DNA of 23,556 bases from Leptospirillum sp037442005 (GTDB lineage: Bacteria > Nitrospirota > Leptospirillia > Leptospirillales > Leptospirillaceae): contig JBBIRA010000028.1 of the NCBI GenBank assembly GCA_037442005.1, positions 1-23,556 on the forward strand. Reading direction: 5' to 3'. Both the position numbers and the translations under genes were made by a program. Numbering within the stretch: position 1 is the stretch's first letter; every line of letters starts with the position of its first letter. Under the pieces are notes generated by a model, which saw nothing but the letters and a program-made list of their open reading frames with translations, did no database searches and had not been told where the DNA came from. Positions 8,101 to 15,639 of this stretch are shown here, piece after piece.

Positions 8101-8470
8101 GCGTTTGAGCATCGTCCTGATCCGGGATATCGCTCAGAACCTCTTTCCCGGGAGGAAACGGACATTGTGGGTGTTCAAAACAGATGAGTAGTGAAGAGAT
8201 GACATGGGAACAGGCTCCAGACAGGGCCTGATAGGGTTCGGGAGAACATTCCGAACAGGAGATCTCCCGCCCCCCGACCCGCTCACCAAGAACCACCAGG
8301 ATGGGGGGACGGCCTTCCCGGGAAAACACCGTCCGGACCCGAAGAGGCGACCGGGAAAATTTCAGCTCTTCGATCGCATGGGCGTTTTTGAAAGCGTGTG
8401 CACTTGAAAAAAGGAGTGCTCCCGATTCGGACTTCAGTTCGGCAGGATTTTTAGGCCACAATGGCGTCAT
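5198..8470 (-). CDS. SNF2-family DEAD/DEAH-box ATPase with SWIM-like motif
   Basis: A 1090-residue protein with a complete SNF2 core in its C-terminal half. Motif I is DEMGLGKT (643-650), motif II DEAQ (745-748), motif III SGTPLENR (773-780), and the RecA2 part has FTQFVGVLDLL (937-947), SLKAGGVGLTLTNADYV (991-1007), DPWWNP (1011-1016) and the motif VI QATDRAHRIGQ (1021-1031). Near the N-terminus CSECSPEPYQALSGACSHV (72-90) resembles a SWIM zinc motif, though with CxxC rather than CxC. Residues about 130-600 show no family I recognise. Such bacterial proteins are thought to translocate on double-stranded DNA during repair or RNA polymerase recycling. The ATG at 8470 is the only plausible start seen, but the ribosome site is weak. 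The gene follows a membrane-protein gene and lexA on the same strand. Confidence 0.93.
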   Translation of the reverse strand: MTPLWPKNPAELKSESGALLFSSAHAFKNAHAIEELKFSRSPLRVRTVFSREGRPPILVVLGERVGGREISCSECSPEPYQALSGACSHVISSLLICFEHPQCPFPPGKEVLSDIPDQDDAQTPGGDPSIGSPSFLPRPGVDRLVLFRQGNDCGFFPADANGNPCDQTYWHSLGLRARLPGYSHRPEERFSLWVDRFMIPAGTVYLSSRPVPFFHFQSHDLLRRYLSESPFMTGVVSGNRWSRLSVSMETFSWQGSWTVDRIRNTLELSAFWLLAGKRREIGSTPFFLMGDLLFLFLPEDRLVAFLSPLSPEERGFLMDSSCLSPADMLWRASSLTSSALFSFRVENEPLLPGRFTGHGDWIPMIDIQDYQSEGIRLYPHLSVGQVTIPLFGVERNQAGDVLWEEDPAGEVPLRLFRRNRQEELLFRNIVEKTLGRGSTEKWISFPEAKRSEFYSRLVQRLEAQGFTRGGIDSPKNLLSPEKVRFEAVLTAGESFHDPENHNIPLEVQCLILSGDHVFEMPPPPEVEGDPFLSLPEGFSLVLDQERWQIQNDLHGLLETDHNGRSRIGSYLASMIVRTRPDLPLSFQGIDREQLAPFAPWPLSGEERLLLTQLIGVSLRGYQTEGVAWLRSLRRCGLGGVLADEMGLGKTLTVLSELALERHRKKTTGSTVAPDLIIVPATLLYNWKQEILRFAPSLSVSVHHGGGRKSRWSDALDSDIILTTYGTVRNDLDHLREYRFHSLVLDEAQVIKNPDSGIASSVFLLDASFRVALSGTPLENRLGDLWSIFSFVMPGLLGSRRRFERLFVAGQGFGDWTGRRISYLRALIGPLVLRRTKEGVLKDLPDKVLIDCWIEPSPEERRQYRKLLDLGRKELTLASGGRYRLGIFALLMTLRRYCCHPSLSEQEAHSPEAASSKFNTVTDKLLEALSEGHRVLLFTQFVGVLDLLGTFLDENGILFLRLDGSTSLSDRRTAVERFQREDDGAPKVFLASLKAGGVGLTLTNADYVFHYDPWWNPQVENQATDRAHRIGQNRTVFVYRFLTRGTVEEQVMKLKERKMDLFTQVMEGHDGERAPDLSELESLLLTDDAPL

Positions 8471-8590
8471 GAAAGACTCATCCGGATAGCGAAACAGCCA
8501 GGGAACAAAGAAGCCTGATCAAAAGAGTTCGGGGTGTTTCCCGACGGGACAGAAAAAAATGGCGCCTGATCTGACAGAGAATGCTCTTTT

Positions 8591-9049
8591 CTAAATCGTA
8601 CTGCCAACCTCCTTGATCAACAGAATCGCCGAAAAAAGGATGCCTAAAATCAGCGCCCCTCCAATGATCAGAAGCGCTCTTTTCTTGTCCAGCTGACGAG
8701 CATCACCCGATACTTTCAAAAATCGTCCGGAGATGTTCGTCCTTCCCATAAGGCCATCGACCACACAAAAGGACAGAAAACTCTGCAGGAAGGTAAGTGC
8801 TGTCAGAAAAGATAGAAAAACGAGCCCCAGAGTGAACAGGACAGGATGATCGAGAACAGAAGGCCAGCGTTCATTGTAGATAATGACCATGACAAAACCC
8901 GCAAAGGCCCCGATCCCCCGGATGATCCGTCCTTTCATATCGATATTCCGGACACCCGGACAATATTTTCCGGCCCCCCCCGGCGAATCGTCGGAGGAAA
9001 GAGGAATCTCGGAGTCGGAATGGGGTTGGGGATGACGTTCATCTTCCAT
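8591..9049 (-). CDS. Small membrane protein, possibly DUF2892/YgaP-like
   Basis: This 152-residue product has an acidic, Ser/Pro-rich, probably cytosolic N-terminus of about 35 residues. Hydrophobic segments follow at roughly 43-60, 72-98 and 125-145. The stretch GRIIRGIGAFAGF, then TLGLVFLSFLTALTFL and SFCVVDGLMG, recalls the DUF2892 pattern (R-x-x-R-x-x-x-G ... L-x-x-x-x-G-x-C-x-x-x-x-x-x-G), where it precedes or replaces a rhodanese in YgaP. The match is loose, so I give no symbol. I chose the ATG at 9049, preceded by GGGG six bases away; a GTG at 9058 is also in frame. The start overlaps the end of lexA by 11 bp, so it is probably translated with it. Confidence 0.62.
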   Translation of the reverse strand: MEDERHPQPHSDSEIPLSSDDSPGGAGKYCPGVRNIDMKGRIIRGIGAFAGFVMVIIYNERWPSVLDHPVLFTLGLVFLSFLTALTFLQSFLSFCVVDGLMGRTNISGRFLKVSGDARQLDKKRALLIIGGALILGILFSAILLIKEVGSTI

Positions 9050-9731
9050 GATTGGCACCCCGTGAACGAACCATTGTCCTGAAAAGACCGATCATCTTTC
9101 CCTGTACAAGATTGGGTTCATCTTCCGGAAGAATGACCCTGTCCGGATAATCTGGATTCGCCGCGCGCAGAAGAATCCTTCCGTGCTGGTGAACATAGGA
9201 TTTAAGCGTCATTTCTCCCTGGATCTGGGCCACGATGATATCACCGTTCGACACGTGGCTGCCTTTTTTAATAAAGGCCAGATCTCCATCCATAATCCCC
9301 GCCCCGATCATGCTGTCTCCGGCAACGCTCAATACAAAGTCGGGTGTTTCCTGAAGGAACGACGCGGGGATCGTTATCTGACCCTCGGCAAGGGAATCGG
9401 AGCCGGTGGCAAGACCTGCGCGGATGCGGCCGATCCGGGGGATCGTCAGCCATTCGGCAGAAACCTGGGCATCGTTATATTCGGAAGCCTTTGCCAGAAG
9501 ACGGATCCCTCTGGCTTTTCCAGGAATGCGCTGGATGTACCCTTTTTTCTCCAGCGCATCAAGATGGGTACCGGCACTCTTGGGGTAGGGAATACCGAGA
9601 TGGTTGGCAATCTCGGTAATTGTTGGCGGGGAGGAGTTCTCCCGGATCCAGGAAAGAATAAACCGGAGAACCTGTTCCTGGCGTTCGGTCAGGGGTTTGA
9701 CCTTTTTCAGTTCACTGTGATCACTCAGCAT
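9039..9731 (-). CDS. lexA: LexA repressor (SOS regulator, self-cleaving)
   Basis: The 230-residue protein has a winged-helix domain (about 11-78, with ITEIANHLGIPYPKSAGTHLDALEKKGYI) and an S24-type peptidase domain. The region PRIGRIRAG places the cleavage bond at Ala104-Gly105, aligning with VTAG in B. subtilis and VAAG in E. coli. The catalytic pair is Ser140 (in GDSM, 138-141) and Lys177 (in MTLKSYV). LexA represses DNA-damage genes until RecA filaments trigger its self-cleavage. I chose the ATG at 9731 because it follows nuoN by 10 bp and has a G-rich ribosome site at 9734-9742; the longer frame to 9842 lies in nuoN. No separate promoter is evident, so it may be transcribed from the nuo operon or from inside nuoN. 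Length is slightly above the usual 200-215. Confidence 0.92.
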   Translation of the reverse strand: MLSDHSELKKVKPLTERQEQVLRFILSWIRENSSPPTITEIANHLGIPYPKSAGTHLDALEKKGYIQRIPGKARGIRLLAKASEYNDAQVSAEWLTIPRIGRIRAGLATGSDSLAEGQITIPASFLQETPDFVLSVAGDSMIGAGIMDGDLAFIKKGSHVSNGDIIVAQIQGEMTLKSYVHQHGRILLRAANPDYPDRVILPEDEPNLVQGKMIGLFRTMVRSRGANHGR

Positions 9732-9733
9732 GT

Positions 9734-9742
9734 CCCCCCCCC
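9734..9742 (-). promoter_or_regulatory. G9 tract acting as lexA ribosome site, overlapping the nuoN stop
   Basis: On the minus strand the nuoN stop TAG runs straight into a total of nine Gs followed by ACATG, the lexA start. The G tract is the only purine-rich stretch close to the ATG and so must supply the Shine-Dalgarno pairing. With the preceding CCCC it forms the palindrome CCCCTAGGGG (9739-9748). Homopolymers of this length are prone to slippage. Confidence 0.6.
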
Positions 9743-11187
9743 TAGGGGATGAAAATGGCAAGAGACGACTTGATATATTCCACAAATGGTGCCGGGTAGA
9801 CACCGAGGAATACTGTAACACCGGCCGTGAGCAATAATCCAATTCTTCCCATGGAGGAGATGTTGAAATCCACGGACGTCTCGGGATCTTTCATATACAT
9901 GACCATGACAATACGGATGTAGTAGTAAGCGCCGATCGCCGCAAAAAGGATACCGATCACCGCAAGCCAGGTATATCCCGCATGGATGACGGCGAAAAAG
10001 ACGTAGAACTTGGCAAGGAAGCCTCCAAAGGGAGGAATACCAGCCAGTGAAAACATGAAAATAAGCATCAGGAAGGCCGCTGCCGGGTGTTTGTGGTGAA
10101 GGCCGACCAGATCAGAGATCTCTTCACCCTCGACACCACTCTTCCTGAGCATCAGGACAATGCCGAAAGCCCCCAGGGTCATGAACATATAAACAAAAAC
10201 ATAGAACATCAAGGCAAACAGCGATTCCCGATTGGGTAACAGAAGCGCCATGGCGGCATAACCGGCGTGACCGATCGAGGAATAGGCCAGCATTCGCTTG
10301 ATGTTGGTCTGCCGAAGAGCCACAACATTTCCGACCATCATCGACAGGATGGAGAGAACGATAATGAGGATGTTCCAGTCGTGTCTGTCCGAGGAGAAGG
10401 AAACCCAGAACACCCGGAGGAAAACACCAAAGGCCGCGATTTTGGAAGCCGTTGCCATGAACCCGGTAACAACCGTGGGCGCCCCTTCGTATACATCCGG
10501 GGTCCACATATGGAAAGGGGCGGCGGAGATTTTAAAGGCAAACCCGACCAGCGTCAGAACAATCCCCAGAAGGATCATCGGTTTCAACGAACCGGGATTG
10601 GCCGCAAAGGCGGCGATACCGCTCAGCGTCTCTGTACCGGTGGCACCGTAGAGAAAGGAGATTCCGAAAAGGAAAATGGCGGCGGAAAAAGCTCCCAGAA
10701 GGAAATACTTGAAGGACGCTTCCACCGACCTTTCCGATCCGCGTTTCAACCCGACCATGACGTAGAAACAAAGACTCATCAATTCAATTCCCAGGAACAA
10801 AGTGATCAGATCCCCGGCGGAGACCATGACCATCATCCCCACGGTCGAGAAAAGGATAAAGGCATAATATTCCCCGATGTGAATATCTTCCTGGTCCAGG
10901 TAGGGGAGCGAAAACAGGACAGTGATAATCGCCGCCACATAAATCGTCATCTTAAAGAAGTTAGAAAAGGGATCGATGATATAAAGCCCCTGATAGAGCG
11001 GCAACCCCTTCCCGTTCAGGCCATAAGAGGCGATCATGGCAAAAACGAGCGACGCAATCGTAAAGTATGCAAGCCAAGATCGTTTTTCATTGGGCACCAT
11101 CGTATCCAGGATCAGAATGATGCAACCGAAAAAAGTCAGATAAATTTCTGGCATCGTCCCAAGAATATTTACCAGAGAAAAAGACAT
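9742..11187 (-). CDS. nuoN: NADH-quinone oxidoreductase subunit N
   Basis: The 481-residue polytopic protein (about 14 membrane segments) is one of the three antiporter-like pumping subunits of complex I. Expected pumping residues are present: Glu135 in LFLGIELMSL, Lys219 in FAFKISAAPFHMWTPDVYEGAP (split across 216-237), and Lys249 in FMATASKIAAFG. The APFHMWTPDVYEGAP block is typical of NuoN. Size matches the family. The ATG at 11187 has GAGGGGG five bases before it. It is the last nuo gene, 50 bp after nuoM, and its stop codon starts the G tract that precedes lexA. Confidence 0.96.
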   Translation of the reverse strand: MSFSLVNILGTMPEIYLTFFGCIILILDTMVPNEKRSWLAYFTIASLVFAMIASYGLNGKGLPLYQGLYIIDPFSNFFKMTIYVAAIITVLFSLPYLDQEDIHIGEYYAFILFSTVGMMVMVSAGDLITLFLGIELMSLCFYVMVGLKRGSERSVEASFKYFLLGAFSAAIFLFGISFLYGATGTETLSGIAAFAANPGSLKPMILLGIVLTLVGFAFKISAAPFHMWTPDVYEGAPTVVTGFMATASKIAAFGVFLRVFWVSFSSDRHDWNILIIVLSILSMMVGNVVALRQTNIKRMLAYSSIGHAGYAAMALLLPNRESLFALMFYVFVYMFMTLGAFGIVLMLRKSGVEGEEISDLVGLHHKHPAAAFLMLIFMFSLAGIPPFGGFLAKFYVFFAVIHAGYTWLAVIGILFAAIGAYYYIRIVMVMYMKDPETSVDFNISSMGRIGLLLTAGVTVFLGVYPAPFVEYIKSSLAIFIP

Positions 11188-11237
11188 GAGACCCCCTCGA
11201 TCAAATTCCTAAAATAAGTCTAATAAATACGGTCAGA

Positions 11238-12758
11238 TCAGTTTCTAAAATCCCCTGTCAGACTGGCCAGGGGTGAATCGGGATGAACCTGACCGATCAG
11301 GTGGTTCACACTGGCATGAAGCATCGATAACAGGGCGTTGGGCTGGATTCCGAGCCAGACGACAATCACCAGAAGGGGTAGGAGCGAGGCCCATTCAAAG
11401 CGGTTCATGTCGGGAAGCGACCAGGATCGTGGTTCATACTTGCCCCAGACAACCCGTGACAGGAGGTAAAGCATATAAAGGGCTGCCAGGATGATTCCGG
11501 TGGAGGCCAGAACACCGATGGCGGCATGCGCCCTGAATGCGCCGAGAAGAACGAGAAACTCGCCCACGAAGGAGTTCAGCCCCGGCAATCCCAACGACGA
11601 GAGCGAGAAAATAACCAGCATCGTCGAGAAAACGGGCATGACTTTGGCGATCCCGCCGTAATCGGACAACAGTCTCGAATGGGTTCTGTCGTAGAGAACC
11701 CCGACACAGAGGAAGAGAGCACCGGTTGTGACGCCGTGATTGATCATCTGAAGGATGGCCCCTTCGACTCCCTGAGTATTGAAAACAAAGATTCCCAGGG
11801 TGACAAATCCCATATGGCTGACGGATGAGTATGCAATCAGTTTCTTCATGTCTTCCTGGGCCAACGCCATCAGGGCACCCCAGATAATGCCCATCAGGGA
11901 GAGCGCAAAGATCAATCCGGTGAAGAATTCCGACGCCTGGGGAAACAACGGCAGAGAGAACCGGATAAAGCCGTAAGCCCCCATTTTCAGCATGACAGAG
12001 GCAAGAATCACAGAACCTGCTGTCGGCGCTTCCACGTGAGCATCGGGCAACCAGGTATGAAACGGAAACATCGGAATCTTAACGGCAAAGGCCAAAAAGA
12101 GGGCGATGAATGCGAAATCCTGAAATACAGGGGAATAGTGTTGCCCCATCAGGGCGACAATATTGAATGTATGACCACCCTTAAAGTAGAGCGCGATAAT
12201 GGCAAGAAGAAGGAACAGCGACCCGGCGAGCGTATACAGGAAGAACTTGATCGTGGCATAAATCCGGTTCGGGCCTCCCCAGACACCGATGATGAGATAC
12301 ATCGGAATCAGCATGGCCTCCCAGAAAACATAGAAAAGGATGAAGTCCATGGCGGCGAAGACGCCGATCATCGCCCCTTCGAGGACCAGAATGGCCATCA
12401 TGAATTCGGTGACTCGTTTCTTGATTCCGACCCAGCTTGTAAAAATACACATCGGCATCAATAACGTTGTCATGACGATCAGAACGAGGCTGATCCCGTC
12501 GATTCCCAAGGTATAATGAATGTTTGCAAAGGGAATCCACAAGTGATCTTCCGCGAACTGCATCTTGTAGGTTCCCGGATTCCCCCCGATCAGAAGCGTC
12601 AGAGAGGCAATGAATTCAATGACCGTTATTCCAACGGAAATCCATTTGACCGTCTTGTCTGAATCGTTCATCTTCATAAACGGAAGGAGAAGCAACGCTC
12701 CCACAATAGGGAAAAAGATCAGAAAAGAAAGAATCGGGATCGAGAGAAAGGTCATCAT
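11238..12758 (-). CDS. nuoM: NADH-quinone oxidoreductase subunit M
   Basis: This 506-residue membrane subunit has about 14 membrane segments and is the middle antiporter-like pump of the complex I membrane arm. Glu147 in VFWEAMLIPMYL, Lys227 in AFAVKIPMFPFHTWLPDAH and Lys258 in VMLKMGAYG are the conserved proton-path residues. HTWLPDAHVEAPTAGSVILA is the family signature. The start has GAGG four bases before tandem ATGs at 12758 and 12755; either may be used. Only one NuoM gene is present, so this is not the double-NuoM type of complex I known from Nitrospira, at least within this operon. It lies 29 bp after nuoL. Confidence 0.96.
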   Translation of the reverse strand: MMTFLSIPILSFLIFFPIVGALLLLPFMKMNDSDKTVKWISVGITVIEFIASLTLLIGGNPGTYKMQFAEDHLWIPFANIHYTLGIDGISLVLIVMTTLLMPMCIFTSWVGIKKRVTEFMMAILVLEGAMIGVFAAMDFILFYVFWEAMLIPMYLIIGVWGGPNRIYATIKFFLYTLAGSLFLLLAIIALYFKGGHTFNIVALMGQHYSPVFQDFAFIALFLAFAVKIPMFPFHTWLPDAHVEAPTAGSVILASVMLKMGAYGFIRFSLPLFPQASEFFTGLIFALSLMGIIWGALMALAQEDMKKLIAYSSVSHMGFVTLGIFVFNTQGVEGAILQMINHGVTTGALFLCVGVLYDRTHSRLLSDYGGIAKVMPVFSTMLVIFSLSSLGLPGLNSFVGEFLVLLGAFRAHAAIGVLASTGIILAALYMLYLLSRVVWGKYEPRSWSLPDMNRFEWASLLPLLVIVVWLGIQPNALLSMLHASVNHLIGQVHPDSPLASLTGDFRN

Positions 12759-12787
12759 GTTCCTCGGTTCAGGGTTAAATCAGTAAA

Positions 12788-14719
12788 CTATCGAATAAAA
12801 AGAAACAGGCTGATCATGCCAAACAGGCCAAGGGCCATGACCAGGGCATAGTTCTGAAGCTGTCCTGTCTGGACTCGACGGATCGCGACAGCGCTGCTTT
12901 GGCAAAAGTCTGCAACACCATTGACAATCCCGTCGATGACACCTTTATCGACCTCTCTCCAGAGAAGGAAGGAGAGAAACATTGTCGGCTTCACAAAAAC
13001 CAGATCATAAAACTCATCAAAGAACCATTTGTTCAGGGAAATTGAATACAACAGCTTGAATTGACCCGCGATTTTCTGAGGAATGGTCGAAGGTTTGGCA
13101 TACATCATGTACGCCAGGGCAATGCCCAGGACGCCGGCAATCACCGAAATTCCCAGTAATGCGTCTTCAGAGAGCTGGGGCCTTCCCGCCGGGTGAGGAA
13201 CCGGCATGGACTGGGACAGAAAGCCGATGATATCGAAATGATTCCCTGCCCATCCGGCCGCTAAGGCGAACACGGACAGAACCATCAGGGGAAAGGTCAT
13301 GACGAGAGGGCTTTCGTGAGGAGCATGGCCCTCATGGCCGTGATGGTGTTCTCCCTCTGAAAATTTTTCCTTGCCCATAAAGACCACAAAGATCAGTCTG
13401 AAGGTATAAAAAGCGGTCAAAAAGGCGGTAAAGGCACCGATCATCCAGAGAAGATGGCCTGTGGCACCGGACTGGAACGCATCGGAAAGAATAAGGTCTT
13501 TCGAATAAAATCCTGCAAACGGAGGGATACCGGACAAGGCCAGCGACCCGATCAGCATGGTGGCAAAGGTGATCTTCATCGCCCGGGACAATCCTCCCAT
13601 GCGGAAAATATCCTGCTCCCCGGACATCGAATGAATCACCGATCCTGCCCCCAGAAACAGCAATGCCTTGAAAAATCCGTGGGTTAACAGATGGAAAATG
13701 CCTGCCCCATAAGCACCGATCCCGCAGGCCATGACCATATACCCCAATTGGCTCATGGTCGAATAGGCGACAATTTTCTTGATATCCCGCTGGGTCAATG
13801 CAATCGTAGCCGCCACAATCGCCGTCACCGCTCCGGTCCAGGCCACCACGCTCATTGCGGCGGGGGATGCATTGTAAAGGGGGTTCAGACGGACAATCAT
13901 GAAAATACCGGCGGTCACCATCGTGGCCGCATGGATCAGGGCAGAAATCGGTGTGGGACCTTCCATGGCATCAGGAAGCCAGGGGTGGAGAGGGATCTGG
14001 GCTGATTTCCCAACGGCACCCACAAAGAGCAACAACGCCATGACCGTGATGACAGAGGTTTGGGTGGTTCCGTTAAAGGCACTCCAGACATTGATCGTGT
14101 CATGAAGATGCTTGGGGAGACTTGCGAATATGGCGTCATAGTTCAGTGTACCGAAGACCTCATAAACAAGGAAGATTCCCAGGATAAAACCGAAATCACC
14201 GATCCGGTTCATGATGAACGCTTTGTTGGCCGCCACCCAGGAGGGCTTCCGTTCATACCAGTGAACGATCAGGATGTAGGAACAGAAACCGACCGCTTCC
14301 CAAAAGACAAACAATTCAAGAAGGTTGTCGGACATCAGGAGCATGATCATTGAAAAGGTAAACAGGGAGATATAGGCAAAAAACCGATCGTAACCAGAGT
14401 CATCTTTCATGTAACCGATGGTGTAAACATGAACCAGTGTCGATACGGTTGTCACCATGACAAGCATAATGGCGGTGAGATGATCCACCATCAGGGAGAT
14501 GGCGACATGAAAATGACCTGAATCAATCCAGTTATAGAGGGTCATGTGAACGGGGGGACCATTCAGTGTTTCGGAAAAGGCTTTCAGCGACAAAACCCAG
14601 GAAATGGTCATGAGCGGAACGGTGACCAGATGCCCTTTCCCTTTAAAATAGGGCCAGAAAATTCCTGTGATCAAGAAACCGACCAAAGGAAGCAAGGGGA
14701 TCAACTCATAAAAACTCAT
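12788..14719 (-). CDS. nuoL: NADH-quinone oxidoreductase subunit L
   Basis: The 643-residue product is the distal antiporter-like subunit with about 16 membrane segments and the C-terminal lateral helix extension (about 540-643). Conserved charged residues are Glu141 in FWEAVGFCSY, Lys238 in VGKSAQIPLHPWLPDAMEGP (237-254 region), Lys350 in HGFFKALLFL and Lys407 in FYSKDLI. A His-rich loop at 458-468 (six His) lies between membrane segments, which is common in NuoL proteins. GAAGGGAG precedes the ATG at 14719 by five bases. It follows nuoK by 16 bp. Confidence 0.97.
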   Translation of the reverse strand: MSFYELIPLLPLVGFLITGIFWPYFKGKGHLVTVPLMTISWVLSLKAFSETLNGPPVHMTLYNWIDSGHFHVAISLMVDHLTAIMLVMVTTVSTLVHVYTIGYMKDDSGYDRFFAYISLFTFSMIMLLMSDNLLELFVFWEAVGFCSYILIVHWYERKPSWVAANKAFIMNRIGDFGFILGIFLVYEVFGTLNYDAIFASLPKHLHDTINVWSAFNGTTQTSVITVMALLLFVGAVGKSAQIPLHPWLPDAMEGPTPISALIHAATMVTAGIFMIVRLNPLYNASPAAMSVVAWTGAVTAIVAATIALTQRDIKKIVAYSTMSQLGYMVMACGIGAYGAGIFHLLTHGFFKALLFLGAGSVIHSMSGEQDIFRMGGLSRAMKITFATMLIGSLALSGIPPFAGFYSKDLILSDAFQSGATGHLLWMIGAFTAFLTAFYTFRLIFVVFMGKEKFSEGEHHHGHEGHAPHESPLVMTFPLMVLSVFALAAGWAGNHFDIIGFLSQSMPVPHPAGRPQLSEDALLGISVIAGVLGIALAYMMYAKPSTIPQKIAGQFKLLYSISLNKWFFDEFYDLVFVKPTMFLSFLLWREVDKGVIDGIVNGVADFCQSSAVAIRRVQTGQLQNYALVMALGLFGMISLFLFIR

Positions 14720-14735
14720 CAGGGCTCCCTTCGGA

Positions 14736-15038
14736 CTACAACTTCAGGATATTGAAATTATCAATATTGACACTGCCCTTCAACCGGAACAGTGAAATGA
14801 TGATGCCAAGTCCGATCGCAACTTCCGCAGCCGCTACGGTGATCACAAAGAAAACGAGGATCTGGGCATCGATGACATGCTGATATTTGCTGAAAGCAAC
14901 AAAATTGACATTGACGGCGTTCAGCATGATTTCGATACAAAGAAGAACGACCAACGTATTCCGTCTGATCAGAACTCCTACAAGCCCGATCAGAAACAAG
15001 GCTGAACTCAGACCGACATACCAGGACAAAGGAACCAT
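14736..15038 (-). CDS. nuoK: NADH-quinone oxidoreductase subunit K
   Basis: A 100-residue, three-helix membrane subunit of standard family length. Glu36 in LLCIEIMLNAVN and Glu72 in VAAAEVAIGLG are the two conserved membrane glutamates at the same positions as in E. coli NuoK, part of the proton channel at the junction with NuoJ and NuoN. AAGGGG lies ten bases before the ATG. An 83-bp gap separates it from nuoJ, the largest break in the membrane-arm genes. That gap contains TTGACG and TATAAA only 15 bp apart, which is too close to claim a promoter. Confidence 0.96.
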   Translation of the reverse strand: MVPLSWYVGLSSALFLIGLVGVLIRRNTLVVLLCIEIMLNAVNVNFVAFSKYQHVIDAQILVFFVITVAAAEVAIGLGIIISLFRLKGSVNIDNFNILKL

Positions 15039-15121
15039 CGAATTTACACCCCTTTATAGCCTAAACAAGGATTCGTCAACAGAGAGCGGCGGATTCTCGA
15101 AGATACTCGAGCCCATCATGT

Positions 15122-15631
15122 TTAACGGAGCTTCAATTTCCCCTTCGCCATCACAATCGCTCCAACCAGGGCAATGAGAAGAACAAGAGACGCGATCTCA
15201 AACGGAAACAGGTATTTGGTATAAAGAACCATACCAATGGTCTCCGTATTACCCAATGGAACGATGCCAGCTTGAGGAACGGGCGGAAGTTCCGGATAGA
15301 AATGGGTTCGGGAAATGAGGAATGCGACTTCAACAATAGCAACGACAGCAGCCCCTAAAACAACAGGAGTCTGTTTCTGCAAGACACGCCCCTGGGCCTG
15401 AACATTCAGCAGCATCACGACAAAGATATAGAGGACCAGAATGGCGCCTGCATAAACAAGGAGCTGCACACCGGCGAGAAACTCGGCTTCGAGGGTGACG
15501 TAAAGTCCTGCCACATGTGCGAACATCGACAAAAGGGACATGGCAGAATACAACGGGTTTTTAAATACGACAACCATCAGGGCTGAAATCAGGATCGCAC
15601 TTCCAAAGTAAGCAAAGGACAATATTTCCAT
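15122..15631 (-). CDS. nuoJ: NADH-quinone oxidoreductase subunit J
   Basis: The 169-residue product has about five membrane segments. The NuoJ hallmark helix EAEFLAGVQLLVYAGAILVL (48-67), with its Tyr60-Ala-Gly and the later FVVMLL, is intact; this is the flexible helix thought to switch conformation during coupling. I chose the ATG at 15631 (MEILSFAYF), eight bases after the nuoI stop. The AGGAGG ribosome site lies inside the last nuoI codons, twelve bases away, somewhat far. A longer frame to 15718 would overlap nuoI and adds a charged, non-homologous N-terminus, so I reject it. Confidence 0.94.
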   Translation of the reverse strand: MEILSFAYFGSAILISALMVVVFKNPLYSAMSLLSMFAHVAGLYVTLEAEFLAGVQLLVYAGAILVLYIFVVMLLNVQAQGRVLQKQTPVVLGAAVVAIVEVAFLISRTHFYPELPPVPQAGIVPLGNTETIGMVLYTKYLFPFEIASLVLLIALVGAIVMAKGKLKLR

Positions 15632-15639
15632 TCTGTGAA

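Noticed and set aside
10267..11217. 316-codon plus-strand frame opposite nuoN
   Set aside because: It is antisense to a clear nuoN with conserved residues, and its composition (Asp/His/Gln/Arg-rich) is typical of shadow translation.
15039..15121. Promoter in the nuoJ-nuoK gap (TTGACG ... TATAAA)
   Set aside because: Only 15 bp separate the boxes, too short for a credible sigma70 promoter.
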